DNA of 64,000 nucleotides from Geothrix sp. (GTDB taxonomy: Bacteria > Acidobacteriota > Holophagae > Holophagales > Holophagaceae), in assembly GCA_019449415.1 (NCBI GenBank), contig JAGRPP010000017.1, positions 1-64,000 on the forward strand, read 5' to 3'. The number at the start of each line of letters is the position of its first letter. Within the stretch, counting starts at the first letter, position 1. Below are positions 7,860-18,660 of this stretch, one piece after another. Position numbers and translations under genes: made by a program. The notes beneath the pieces are model-generated. The model was given only the letters and a program-made list of their open reading frames with translations, was not told the DNA's origin and did no database searches.

Positions 7860-10349
7860 ATGCCTCCACTGTCCCTGGTCCACAATATCTCCCTTCTGGC
7901 TTCTATCTGTCTTCTCAACGGGTTGCTCATGCGCTGGTTCCAGCGGCGCGGCTTCCGTTACTCCCTGGTGGTGGGCCTCCTGTTCGGCGGGGCCACCCTG
8001 GTGGGCATGTCGACCCCCCTGGTGCACCGTCCGGGGCTCATCTACGACGGGCGTTCCATCGTCCTGGGCATCGCGGGGCTGTTCGCCGGGCCCCTGGCGG
8101 CTGCAGTGGCGGCCCTCATGGCCGTCCTGTTCCGCCTGCAGCTCGGCGGGCCCGGGGCACTGACCGGCGTCCTGGTCATTCTGGAAAGTGCCCTGCTGGG
8201 TGCGGTGGCCCATCGCCTGCGGCAGCGCTGGCCGGGGCTGGTCCGACCCCTGCCGCTCCTGGGCCTCGGCGGCCTCATCCACCTCATCATGATGGCCCTC
8301 ATGGCCCTGCTTCCCGGGGGGGCGGGGCCCGGGGTCTTCCGGAGCCTGGGGCTGGTCATCCTGGTGGGCTACCCGTTGGGGTTCATGGCGGTGGGATTGG
8401 CCTATGTCGAACTCGAGCGCCACTTCCTCATGGAACGGGCCCTGAAGGAGAGCGAAGAGAAATTCCGCACCCTCTTCGAGCGCTCGACCGTGGGCATGGC
8501 CATGGTGGACCACGCCACGGGGCGGTTCATGGAAGTGAACGAGGCGGCGCTCCGGCCCACCGGCTACACGCGGCAGGAGTTCCTGGGGCTGAGCTACTGG
8601 GACCTCACGCCCAGGGAGTTCGAGGTTCGGCAGCGGGGACTCATCGAGGATCTGGATCGCGTGGGGTGGATTGAATCCCAGGAGAAGGAATACATCCGGA
8701 AGGATGGCGGCCGGTGCCCCGTTCGCATCAGCGCCTTCCTCCTCCCGGGCGACCAGGGGCGCAAGACGGCCTGGGGCATCATCGAAGACATCACGGAACG
8801 CAAGCGGGCCGAGGAGGAGCTGTGCCAAAGCCGGGCGGACCTCCAGCTGCTGCTGGATTCTGCGGCCGAGGGTATCTATGGCATCGACCTGGACGGCAAG
8901 TGCACTTCCTGCAATCAGGCCTGCCTCCAGATGACCGGCTATGCAAGCGCGGATCAAGTGCTCGGCAGAAACATGCACGAGCTCATCCACCACTCCTTCG
9001 CGGATGGCCGGCCATTCCCAGAGGATGAATGCTGGATCTTCCGCGCGTTCCAGGAAGGCCGGGGGAGCCATGTGGAGGAGGAAATGCTCTGGCGAGCCGA
9101 TGGAACCTGCTTCGCGGCCGAGTGCTGGGCCTATCCCCAGTTGAGGCAGGGGCGGGTCGTGGGCGCGGTGGTCACCTTCATCGACATCACGGAGCGCAAG
9201 CGGGCCGCGGAGGAGCGGGAGCGCCTGCAGGCGCACCTGAACCAGGCGCAGAAGCTGGAGAGCCTGGGAAGCCTGGCGGGCGGCGTGGCCCACGACATGA
9301 ACAATGTCCTGGGGGCCATCCTGGGCCTGGCTTCGGCCCACGCCGAATCGCAGCCCCCGGAAAGCCCCGTGGGCCAGGCGCTCCGCACCATTGTCAAGGC
9401 CGCGGAACGGGGCGGGAAGATGGTCAAGGGGCTCCTGGGGTTCGCCCGCAGGACACCCGTCGAAACCCAGACTGTGGATGTGAATGACCTGCTCCAGGAG
9501 CAGGTTCACCTCCTGGAGCGTACGACGCTCTCCAAGATGGCCATCCACCTGGATCTGGAGGAGGGCCTGGCACCGATCCTCGGGGATGGGGGTGCCCTGT
9601 CCCACGCGATCATGAACCTGTGCGTCAATGCTGTGGATGCCATGGCGGAGGGGGGCAGCCTCACCCTCAGGACCCGGAGGGCGGAACCCGGATGGATCGC
9701 CATCCATGTGGAGGATGCCGGTACGGGGATGCCCAAGGAGGTGCTGGACCGGGCGCTGGATCCCTTCTTCACGACCAAGGAGCAAGGCAAGGGAACCGGG
9801 CTGGGGCTGTCCATGGTCCACAGCACCGTCAAGGCCCATGGCGGGCAGCTGGAGATCGACAGCAGGCCTGGCCGCGGCACCACGGTCATCCTGCGCCTTC
9901 CCGAGTCCCAGGCCGCCGAGGCCGGCAACCCGCCTCCCGAATCGCTGGCATCACAGGCCCCAGTGGAAGGGAACCGCGCGCTGCAGGTGCTGGTGATCGA
10001 CGACGATGAGCTGATCCTGAGCACCATGGAGGCCATGCTGGACCTGCTGGGGCACGCCGGCACCCTGGTTCAGAGCGGGGAGGAAGCGCTGGCCAGGCTC
10101 GAGTCGGGCCTGCGTCCGGACGCGGTGATCCTGGACATGAACATGCCTGGGCTCGACGGCACCCAGACCCTCCAACGCCTCCGGGTCCTGTGTCCCGCGG
10201 TGCCGGTGTTCCTGGCCACGGGCCGGGCCGATCAGGTGGCCCTGGACCTCGTGGCGGGCGACCGGAACATGGGGCTTCTGTCCAAGCCGTTCACCCCGGG
10301 TGATCTGAAGAAGGGGTTCGAAGGGATGATCCAGCAGCGGCCGGCCTAG
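7860..10349 (+). CDS. membrane hybrid histidine kinase: 5TM-PAS-PAS-HisKA-HATPase-receiver
   Basis: This 829-residue signalling protein senses through its membrane and PAS regions and passes phosphate from its own His to its own Asp. Residues 1-185 are a multi-helix membrane domain resembling the 5TM LytS-type sensor, with GLIYDGRSIVLGIAGLFAGP typical of it. Two PAS domains follow (about 200-315 and 320-440), each ending in a DITERKRA linker. Then come a dimerisation helix pair with phosphoryl-acceptor H478 (VAHDMNN), an ATPase domain with GTGLGLSMV, and a C-terminal receiver with acceptor D759. No separate output gene is adjacent. A phosphotransfer protein or DNA-binding regulator elsewhere is expected. 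The signal is unknown. Confidence 0.88.
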   Translation: MPPLSLVHNISLLASICLLNGLLMRWFQRRGFRYSLVVGLLFGGATLVGMSTPLVHRPGLIYDGRSIVLGIAGLFAGPLAAAVAALMAVLFRLQLGGPGALTGVLVILESALLGAVAHRLRQRWPGLVRPLPLLGLGGLIHLIMMALMALLPGGAGPGVFRSLGLVILVGYPLGFMAVGLAYVELERHFLMERALKESEEKFRTLFERSTVGMAMVDHATGRFMEVNEAALRPTGYTRQEFLGLSYWDLTPREFEVRQRGLIEDLDRVGWIESQEKEYIRKDGGRCPVRISAFLLPGDQGRKTAWGIIEDITERKRAEEELCQSRADLQLLLDSAAEGIYGIDLDGKCTSCNQACLQMTGYASADQVLGRNMHELIHHSFADGRPFPEDECWIFRAFQEGRGSHVEEEMLWRADGTCFAAECWAYPQLRQGRVVGAVVTFIDITERKRAAEERERLQAHLNQAQKLESLGSLAGGVAHDMNNVLGAILGLASAHAESQPPESPVGQALRTIVKAAERGGKMVKGLLGFARRTPVETQTVDVNDLLQEQVHLLERTTLSKMAIHLDLEEGLAPILGDGGALSHAIMNLCVNAVDAMAEGGSLTLRTRRAEPGWIAIHVEDAGTGMPKEVLDRALDPFFTTKEQGKGTGLGLSMVHSTVKAHGGQLEIDSRPGRGTTVILRLPESQAAEAGNPPPESLASQAPVEGNRALQVLVIDDDELILSTMEAMLDLLGHAGTLVQSGEEALARLESGLRPDAVILDMNMPGLDGTQTLQRLRVLCPAVPVFLATGRADQVALDLVAGDRNMGLLSKPFTPGDLKKGFEGMIQQRPA

Positions 10350-10355
10350 AAGGCC

Positions 10356-11336
10356 TCACTGCGCCTGGATGGCCTTGAGCAACTCGGGATCCCTGGGCAG
10401 CTGATCCACCTCGGCCAGCCTCGGCACGAGGCGCTTCCAGAAGGGCTCGGCGGCGAAGACCCGCTTGAAGAGGGGGAGCGCTTCATCGCGCTGGCCGCTC
10501 GAGGCCAACGCCACCGCCTGCCAGAAGGGCATCTCCCAGATGCCGGGGGCCAGCTTGGCGGCGGCGGCGTAGGCGGCCTTGGCTTCGGGCCACTTGGCGG
10601 CGGTGACGAAACCGTCGCCCTCATCCATGAGCCGATAGGCCCGTCGCAGTTGGATGAGGCGGCCCAGTTCCTTCAAGGGATCCGGGTGGTCCTCCACCCG
10701 CAGGTCGAAGAGCCGGTCGTTCCAGGGCTGGCCCGAGGCTTTTCCCTTCACGACGAGGATGGCCGCGCTCTGCTGACCGCGGATGTCGCCACCCTCGGCC
10801 TGGGCGGCGCGGAGAGCCGCCAGGAGGCGGTCCGCGAGATCGCCCGAGGCGGTGCGGAAGGCCCGGGCCATGGCCGGCCAGACCGTGGCTTTGTCCATGA
10901 GGTTGGCCTCCACCGTGAAGCCCTCGCCCACTTCGTGACCCGCCGCCTGGATGCACTTGGCGCCCGTGTGGGCCGCGGCGCGGCCCTGGGCGTCCACCAT
11001 GGCCACCTGCCGCACCTCGCGGTCGCCGTCAGCCGCCAGCAGAGCTTTCAGGGCCTCGGGCGCCGGCTTGCCGGCCTTCATGAGCGTCAGGCCCAGGGCG
11101 CCGTAGCTGGGGTCGGTGAAGCTCTGCGTGGCCACCGCGCCCACGCCGGGCTCCGCCCAGGGCACCGAGCCGCCCACCGAGAACCAATGGCTTTGCACCG
11201 CCACGCCCAAGTCTCCGGTGACTGGATCCCGGGCCACGATGGAATAGGTGTGGATGGGGCGGCGCGGGGCCGCGGGTTCCGGCTGCGAGGCCAGGAGGGG
11301 CAAGGACAGAGCCAAAGCCAGGAGAAGGGCGCGCAT
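10356..11336 (-). CDS. secreted DUF1028 (Ntn-hydrolase-like) protein with C-terminal helical repeats
   Basis: This 326-residue protein has a signal peptide (MRALLLALALSLPLLAS). Its DUF1028 domain covers about residues 28-225, with the characteristic HTYSIVARDPVTGDLGVAVQ start and QSFTDPSYG. The family resembles N-terminal-nucleophile hydrolases, but its substrate is generally not established. The last 90 residues look like two TPR-type helical hairpins (FVTAAKWPEAKAAYAAAAKL and ASSGQRDEALPLFKRVFAAE). ATG 11336 is preferred over a longer frame that would place repetitive Leu-Ala-Thr units ahead of the signal peptide. It converges with the sensor kinase gene, six bases apart. Confidence 0.8.
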   Translation of the reverse strand: MRALLLALALSLPLLASQPEPAAPRRPIHTYSIVARDPVTGDLGVAVQSHWFSVGGSVPWAEPGVGAVATQSFTDPSYGALGLTLMKAGKPAPEALKALLAADGDREVRQVAMVDAQGRAAAHTGAKCIQAAGHEVGEGFTVEANLMDKATVWPAMARAFRTASGDLADRLLAALRAAQAEGGDIRGQQSAAILVVKGKASGQPWNDRLFDLRVEDHPDPLKELGRLIQLRRAYRLMDEGDGFVTAAKWPEAKAAYAAAAKLAPGIWEMPFWQAVALASSGQRDEALPLFKRVFAAEPFWKRLVPRLAEVDQLPRDPELLKAIQAQ

Positions 11337-11394
11337 GGGGGCCTCGGAGCGGATGCCCCACCATACCAGGGGGCCTACCAGTGAGGTGCCCGGT

Positions 11395-11460
11395 CTCGTG
11401 GCTAGGTTCGTGGCTAGGCTCGTAGCCAAGCTCGTAGCCAGGCCCGCGGCCAAGCCTGGC
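11395..11460. repeat. 12-bp tandem repeat (about 5.5 units)
   Basis: Five consecutive 12-base units begin at 11395, 11407, 11419, 11431 and 11443: CTCGTGGCTAGG, TTCGTGGCTAGG, CTCGTAGCCAAG, CTCGTAGCCAGG and CCCGCGGCCAAG. A partial unit follows. Units 1-2 and 3-4 differ so that GGCTA and TAGCC can pair, giving possible stem-loops. The block lies between two minus-strand genes. Confidence 0.85.
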
Positions 11461-11462
11461 CG

Positions 11463-12602
11463 TCAGATCTCCCCGGCGCCGGGAATCTCCACCACGAACA
11501 CGCTTCCCCCGGTGGGGTTCTCCTCCACCCAGATTCGGCCCTCGTGGGCCTCGGCCACCAGCTGGCAGAAGGCGAGCCCCAGGCCCGAACCGGACAGCGT
11601 GTTCGCGCCCTCCTTCTCGAGGCGCACGAACTTCCCGAAGATCCGGTCGCGCATGTGCTCGGGAATACCCTTCCCCTGGTCGTAGACCTCCAGGCGCACG
11701 CCGGTCCGGGTGGATCGCGCCTCGAGGCGTGTCTGGCTGCCGGTGGGGGAGTATTTGAGCGCGTTGTCGAGGAGGTTCAGCAGAAGCCTCCGCAGGAACT
11801 CCTGGTCGGCCTCGACCTCGAGGTCGGGCGGGCACTCCCAGACCAGTTCCTGGCCCCGGGACTGGACCAGGGACTCCACTTCCTTGAGCAGGTGAGGGAT
11901 CCAGGTGCCCAGCGGGATCAAGACCTTCCGGAGCTCCAAGCCGATCTGCTCGGCGCGGCCGATGTCGAGGATGTTCTGGATCATGCGCCCCATGCTGTGG
12001 GCCGTGTCCAGCAGGCGGCGGAGCTGGACCCGCGAGGCCGGGTTGTTGTCGTCCCTCCCGTCCAGCACCTCCAGACCCACTTGGATGGTCGAGAGCGGGT
12101 TCTTGAGGTCGTGCACGATGAACTCGAAGAGCTGCTCCCGCTGCTTCTGGAGGTCCAACAGGTTGTCCCGCTCCGCCAGGACCTCGGCCTGCAGCCGCTT
12201 GAGGCGCATCAGGCTGCGGACCCGGACGATCAGTTCCGCGGATAGGACCGGTTTCCGAAGGAAATCGTCCCCTTTGACCCGCAGGGCCTGAGCGTGGATC
12301 TCGGGGCGCTCGTCTCCCGTCAGGAAGATGATGGGCAACAGCTCGCCGTTCGGGATGTCCCGGATGCGGCGGCAGGTCTCCAGTCCATCCATGCCGTCCA
12401 TGTGGATGTCCAGGAGCACGAGGTCGGGCTGGAAGGAAGAGAGCTTCTCCAGGGCCTGTTCGCCGCCCTCGGCCGTCTCCACCTCGTAGTAGCCGCGCTC
12501 CAACATGGCGCGAAGGCTCCGCCGCGCCAAAGGATCATCATCGACCACCAGGACTTTGGCCCCATGGTCAGCGCGGCGAATGAAAATGGATTCATCCTTC
12601 AT
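11463..12602 (-). CDS. response-regulator/histidine-kinase fusion
   Basis: This 379-residue cytoplasmic protein has a receiver domain at residues 15-130 (DDDPLARRSL start, acceptor Asp in LVLLDIHMDGMDG, conserved Lys in FLRKP). It is joined by a helix to a HisKA domain with FIVHDLKNPLS, and then to an ATPase domain with NLLDNALKYSPTG and GSGLGLAF. There is no transmembrane segment, so it probably receives phosphate or a protein signal from another kinase. ATG 12602 follows GAGGTCAGGA. A longer frame upstream lacks recognisable sequence. The nearby hybrid kinase at 7860-10349 is a possible partner only by proximity. Confidence 0.86.
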   Translation of the reverse strand: MKDESIFIRRADHGAKVLVVDDDPLARRSLRAMLERGYYEVETAEGGEQALEKLSSFQPDLVLLDIHMDGMDGLETCRRIRDIPNGELLPIIFLTGDERPEIHAQALRVKGDDFLRKPVLSAELIVRVRSLMRLKRLQAEVLAERDNLLDLQKQREQLFEFIVHDLKNPLSTIQVGLEVLDGRDDNNPASRVQLRRLLDTAHSMGRMIQNILDIGRAEQIGLELRKVLIPLGTWIPHLLKEVESLVQSRGQELVWECPPDLEVEADQEFLRRLLLNLLDNALKYSPTGSQTRLEARSTRTGVRLEVYDQGKGIPEHMRDRIFGKFVRLEKEGANTLSGSGLGLAFCQLVAEAHEGRIWVEENPTGGSVFVVEIPGAGEI

Positions 12603-12788
12603 TCCTGACCTCAGAAGGGTTTTAGGAGCCTGGCCCGAGGGTATCAAAAAACAGCGGTGCATTGTAAAAACAGCACAACAAGCGCAACCCCGGTCACCCC
12701 CGGACGGGATCGACCGAGGGCCCATCGAACGGGTCAGACATGGACTAGGCGTCGGCCACCGCCCGGAACGAGGGTGGCTGCTGGCGCT
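12603..12788 (-). promoter_or_regulatory. upstream region of the receiver-kinase gene
   Basis: These 186 gene-free bases separate two minus-strand genes. The part nearest the kinase gene (12610-12680) is A+T-enriched and should hold its promoter. I cannot assign -35/-10 elements with confidence and see no inverted repeat. Confidence 0.3.
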
Positions 12789-13187
12789 TTATCCCTTCAC
12801 CAAACCATCCACATAGACCCACTTCCCATTCTCCCGGGCGAAGGTGCTGGTCTCGATGTGGAGGCTGCGGCGGCCGTTGGCCTGGAGGCTGGCGTGGAAG
12901 GTGACGACGCCGGTGTCATCGGCCTTGCCGCCTTTCTCCTTGCTGACGATCTTCAGGCCCACGCAGCTGACGGATTGGCAGTACTGGGCCAGTTCCTCGC
13001 GGTTCTCCTCGGCTCGCTTGGCCTCGGGCCGGGTGGCGATGAGGTAGTCGACCTTGCCCAGGGCATAGGCGGAGAAGCGGGAGCGCATGAGCAGCTCCGC
13101 GGTCTCCGGCGCCGCCTTGCCCGCATGGAAGGGGCCGCAGCACTGGTCGTAGGGCTTCTTGGAGGTGCAGGGGCAGGGGCGGGACAT
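12789..13187 (-). CDS. YchJ/UPF0225-like protein with SEC-C zinc motif
   Basis: This 132-residue protein begins with an SEC-C-type metal-binding motif (CPCTSKKPYDQCCGPFH). An NTF2-like domain follows, typical of the YchJ family (MRSRFSAYALGKVDYLIAT and HIETSTFARENGKWVYVDG). The biochemical role of the family is not established. It lies three bases downstream of the urocanate hydratase stop on the same strand, so the two are probably cotranscribed. Confidence 0.82.
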   Translation of the reverse strand: MSRPCPCTSKKPYDQCCGPFHAGKAAPETAELLMRSRFSAYALGKVDYLIATRPEAKRAEENREELAQYCQSVSCVGLKIVSKEKGGKADDTGVVTFHASLQANGRRSLHIETSTFARENGKWVYVDGLVKG

Positions 13188-13190
13188 GAT

Positions 13191-14855
<1,665 letters not shown>

Positions 14856-14908
14856 GGGAGACTCCGGGTGGAACCCCCTAGTTTCCCACGCCTTCCGGGG
14901 GACGGCGA

Positions 14909-15769
14909 TCAAGACCGCCGGAGGACGGCCAGGGCCCGCTCCAGGTCGGCCCTCATGGCGGCTGGAGAATCCGCATGGTGGATGCTCCCGTGCCCGGGCA
15001 GCACCCAGGTGAAGTCGAACGCGAGCAGCCTTTCCAGACTGTCAAGCTGGCGCTCCCAAGAGTGCCAATTGTAGGTCCTGGAGGCGGACAGCCGGCGTTT
15101 GTCCGGGTTCCACCAGAGATGATCCCCCGTGAAGAGGAAGTCCCGGTAGAGCAGGCAGACGCTTCCGGCCGTGTGGCCGGGGGTGGGGATCAGCAGCAGA
15201 TCCTCCGCCAGGGCGACGGGTGCGTCGCCGTCCACGAGGCGCTCCAGGCCCGTGAAGCCGTCGGCCCGGTGCATGACGCGCTCGCAGCCGAACCGCTCGC
15301 GGTAGGCCCCGTGGTCCGCCACATCGTCCTGGTGGCTGAGGACCAGCATGGCCACGCCGCCCAGGGCCTCGAGGTTCTTCATGAGGGGCTCGGCGGCCCG
15401 TGGCGAATCCATGAGGACATTGCCCGCGGGCCGGCGGAGCAGGTAGCTCCAGGCCCCGAAGCTCTTCTCGCTGGTGTAGCCGCAGAAGAGGACATCCTCG
15501 GCCAGGGGATGGGGGAAAGCCCGGGCGGCGGCCGCAAGGTCCGCCTTGTCATCGGTCCCGATGGACCCCACGGGACAGGCCACCAGGGCCATGGAGGCCC
15601 GCATCCGCGCCAGGGCATTACCGGGTTGGGCGTGGACCTTCGCATGGTCGCCGCCATCCGCGAAAGTCGCCGGCGCGAACTGGTAGCAGGTGCCGCAGTC
15701 GATGCAGGTACGGTCCACGAAGAAGGAGCCGGGAAGGTTGTCGGGATGGGCATCGGTGCGTCGGGCCAT
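14909..15769 (-). CDS. ferredoxin-domain/metallo-beta-lactamase-fold fusion protein
   Basis: This 286-residue protein has two parts. Residues 15-75 are a ferredoxin-like segment with CIDCGTC and a distant ACPVG, enough cysteines for one Fe-S cluster. Residues 90-280 are a metallo-beta-lactamase fold with SHQDDVADH (a variant of HxHxDH), [23 protein letters not shown] and LPGHG, fitting a binuclear metal site. Proteins with this domain pair occur in bacteria and plants, but their substrate is not known to me. It lies at the end of a minus-strand run of redox genes and may share their regulation. A hydrolase or oxidoreductase role is possible. Confidence 0.78.
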   Translation of the reverse strand: MARRTDAHPDNLPGSFFVDRTCIDCGTCYQFAPATFADGGDHAKVHAQPGNALARMRASMALVACPVGSIGTDDKADLAAAARAFPHPLAEDVLFCGYTSEKSFGAWSYLLRRPAGNVLMDSPRAAEPLMKNLEALGGVAMLVLSHQDDVADHGAYRERFGCERVMHRADGFTGLERLVDGDAPVALAEDLLLIPTPGHTAGSVCLLYRDFLFTGDHLWWNPDKRRLSASRTYNWHSWERQLDSLERLLAFDFTWVLPGHGSIHHADSPAAMRADLERALAVLRRS

Positions 15770-15792
15770 GAACCCTCCGGTCCTTCGATGCC

Positions 15793-16782
<990 letters not shown>

Positions 16783-16820
16783 GGAGACCTCCTTCGCGCA
16801 TGATGCACAGGAGAAAGGCT

Positions 16821-16905
16821 TACCACCAAGACACCGAGGCACCAAGAAGAGCGGAAGCAATCGCTCGCGCTTTTCTTGGTGCCTCGGTGGCGAAAAATTT
16901 TTCGA
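16821..16905. repeat. long inverted repeat, REP-like element
   Basis: A 17-bp arm at 16832-16848 is perfectly complementary to 16873-16889. An inner stem GAGCG (16849-16853) pairs with CGCTC (16862-16866). The arm has the form of the widespread intergenic repeats built on CACCGAGGCACCAAG. A short A/T-rich stretch (AAAAATTTTT) follows at 16893-16902, so on the plus strand it could also act as a terminator. No plus-strand gene ends here. Confidence 0.75.
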
Positions 16906-16929
16906 TCGAGGAAGGCCGGATGGATCGGA

Positions 16930-17580
16930 TCAGCGGTGCTCGATCACATCCTTGGCTTCGAAGCGCACCTTCGGCGTGTTCGCATACTTGTCATCCGCCG
17001 CGCGATATCCCAGGGGGCAGGCACTGATGGTGGTGTAGCCGGTCCCCTTGAGCCCGAGGATCTCATCGTATTTGGCGGGCTCGATGCCCTCGAAGGGACA
17101 GGCATCCACGCCGAGCAGGGCGGCGGAGGTCATGAGGTTGCCCAGGGCGATGTAGGTCTGACGCGCCGCCCACTCATGGATGATGGCGTGGCGGGGCCCC
17201 TTCACGAGGTCGCCCATCATGTAGCCCTTGTAGCCCGCGAGGCTCTCGGGGGTGACGCCGCGCACCTCGGCGATGCGGGCGATGAAGTGGTCGACATCCG
17301 CCTCGGTGATGTCCTGCTTGGCCGTGAGGACCACCAGGTGGCTGCAGTCCTCCACCTGGGATTGGTTCCAGGAGGCGGGTCGCAGCTTGGCTTTGAGGGC
17401 GGGGTCGGTGACCACGATGAACTTCCAAGGTTGCAGGCCGTAGCTGGAGGGCGTGAGGATCAGCGACGCTTCGAGCGTGGCCCAGTCGGCAGGGGAAATC
17501 GGCTTCGTGGGGTCGAACTTCTTGGTGGCGTAGCGCCAGTTGAGTTGTTGGAGCAGGCTTTCGCCGGAGATGGTGCTCAT
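16930..17580 (-). CDS. NAD(P)H nitroreductase family protein
   Basis: This 216-residue FMN protein of the NfsB-like group reduces nitro compounds or quinones. Evidence is the N-terminal LNWRYATKKFDPTKPIS, the SYGLQPWKFIVVTD segment that shapes the FMN site, NLMTSAALLGVDACPFEG and the C-terminal CPLGYRAADDKYANTPKVRF. Length and motifs are complete. The start is ATG 17580. It lies 29 bases after the thioredoxin gene on the same strand and belongs to the redox cluster controlled from 18555-18660. Confidence 0.9.
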   Translation of the reverse strand: MSTISGESLLQQLNWRYATKKFDPTKPISPADWATLEASLILTPSSYGLQPWKFIVVTDPALKAKLRPASWNQSQVEDCSHLVVLTAKQDITEADVDHFIARIAEVRGVTPESLAGYKGYMMGDLVKGPRHAIIHEWAARQTYIALGNLMTSAALLGVDACPFEGIEPAKYDEILGLKGTGYTTISACPLGYRAADDKYANTPKVRFEAKDVIEHR

Positions 17581-17609
17581 GGGTGCCTCAGATTGGGGGT
17601 GGAGATGAA

Positions 17610-17930
17610 TCAGATCGCTTGCTGAATGCGGGCCCGCAGCTGATCGATGGGGAGGGCCCCCACGATGCGGTCCAGGGGCTTGCCGTCCTTGAAGATCACG
17701 AGGGTCGGCATGCTGAGGACATCGTACTGCTCGGAGAGCGGCGTGAAATCGTCCACATTCAGTTTGGCGAAGGCGGCCTTGCCCTGGAATTCCGCGGCAA
17801 GGATCTCGGTCACGGGGGCCAGCTCCCGGCAGGGTGCGCACCAGGGAGCCCAGAAATCCACGACGGTGAGGCCCTTGGCCACGGCGTCGGGGAAGGTGGC
17901 ATCGGTCAGGTGCTGGATGAGGTCGGACAT
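17610..17930 (-). CDS. trxA: thioredoxin
   Basis: This 106-residue disulfide reductase has the classical fold: VVDFWAPWCAPCRELAPV, NVDDFTPLSEQYDVLSMPTL with the cis-proline, and the F-K-D-G-K turn. The active site is WCAPC instead of the usual WCGPC, which may shift its redox potential. There is no signal peptide, so it is cytoplasmic. It lies between the flavodoxin-like and nitroreductase genes. The general trxA may well be elsewhere, so the symbol is provisional. Confidence 0.88.
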   Translation of the reverse strand: MSDLIQHLTDATFPDAVAKGLTVVDFWAPWCAPCRELAPVTEILAAEFQGKAAFAKLNVDDFTPLSEQYDVLSMPTLVIFKDGKPLDRIVGALPIDQLRARIQQAI

Positions 17931-17948
17931 GCCGGAACTCCTGTGGAG

Positions 17949-17976
17949 ACCTTCCAGATTAACGGATCTGGAAGGT
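17949..17976. promoter_or_regulatory. perfect inverted repeat upstream of the thioredoxin gene
   Basis: ACCTTCCAGAT (17949-17959) and ATCTGGAAGGT (17966-17976) are perfectly complementary around a six-base centre. The repeat lies 19 bases upstream of the thioredoxin start and 26 bases after the flavodoxin-like stop. No T-run follows on either side. It may be an operator, an RNA processing hairpin or an attenuator. Confidence 0.5.
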
Positions 17977-18002
17977 TTCTCGGTCATGACATTATCCCCG
18001 CT

Positions 18003-18554
18003 TCAGGCGCCCTTGGCCCAGCGCGCCGTGGCGGCGGCGAGGCGCTGGCCGAGGAGTTCGGCGCTCCTGCGGTCCGCCAGGTTGGGCTCGACCTCGGGGG
18101 CCACTTGGCCCGCCTGGGCCATGAGGCCCGTGAAGCTGCCGAGGCGGTTGATGCCCTCCTCGTTGTAGGGCATTTCGGCATTGCCGATCCATACCATGCC
18201 GTGCTGCATGGCGAAGATCATCAGGGACTGGAGGGTGTTCAGCTTGTCGCCGCTGGGGCTGCCGCTGATGGTGAAGCCGGCGGCCAGCTTGTCCTTCCAC
18301 TTCCGTTCGAGCCAGGGCTTGGAACTGGCGTCCATGAAGGTCTTGAAGGGGCCGCTGACATTGCCCATGTAGGTGGGGCTGCCGAAGATGATGGCGTCCG
18401 CGGCTTCCAGGTCGGCCCAGTGGGCATCGATCTCCTCGACGGGAACCAGCCGGACCTTGGTGCCGGGGATGCTCTCCGCGCCAGCCTTCACACTCTCGGC
18501 CACCACCTTGGTGTGGCCGTAGCCGCTATGGAACACGATGGAAATCTGGCTCAT
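18003..18554 (-). CDS. flavodoxin-fold NAD(P)H:quinone oxidoreductase-like (WrbA/FMN reductase type)
   Basis: This 183-residue protein has the FMN phosphate loop HSGYGHTKVVAE, the GSPTYMGNVSGPFKTFMD segment and the later FTISGSPSGDKLNTLQSL segment that contacts the flavin in WrbA-like proteins. It should reduce quinones or related electrophiles by two electrons in the cytoplasm. The start is ATG 18554 after GGAGAGAAGAG. It is divergent from the HxlR-type regulator. The 106 bases in between carry repeated GTAGGCAC-type boxes, so it is the likely direct target. Confidence 0.85.
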   Translation of the reverse strand: MSQISIVFHSGYGHTKVVAESVKAGAESIPGTKVRLVPVEEIDAHWADLEAADAIIFGSPTYMGNVSGPFKTFMDASSKPWLERKWKDKLAAGFTISGSPSGDKLNTLQSLMIFAMQHGMVWIGNAEMPYNEEGINRLGSFTGLMAQAGQVAPEVEPNLADRRSAELLGQRLAAATARWAKGA

Positions 18555-18608
18555 CTCTTCTCTCCTTTTCGGGTACTTGCATTCGCTCCGCCCGTGACCC
18601 AAACTTTA

Positions 18609-18658
18609 GGTGCTTACAATCGAAAAGAAAGTAGGCACTAATTTGGAAGGTAGGCACC
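18609..18658. promoter_or_regulatory. operator-like repeats between the flavodoxin and HxlR genes
   Basis: GGTGCTTAC at 18609-18617 is a one-mismatch inverted copy of GTAGGCACC at 18650-18658. A third box, GTAGGCAC, lies at 18631-18638 in between. The segment is A/T-richer than its flanks and separates two divergent starts (18554 and 18661). HxlR regulators usually bind short inverted repeats in such divergent promoters, so these boxes are the best candidates for autoregulation and control of the redox genes. Confidence 0.55.
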
Positions 18659-18660
18659 CA

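Noticed and set aside
11395..11460. CRISPR-like array
   Set aside because: The 12-bp units are directly adjacent with no spacers, so it is a minisatellite.
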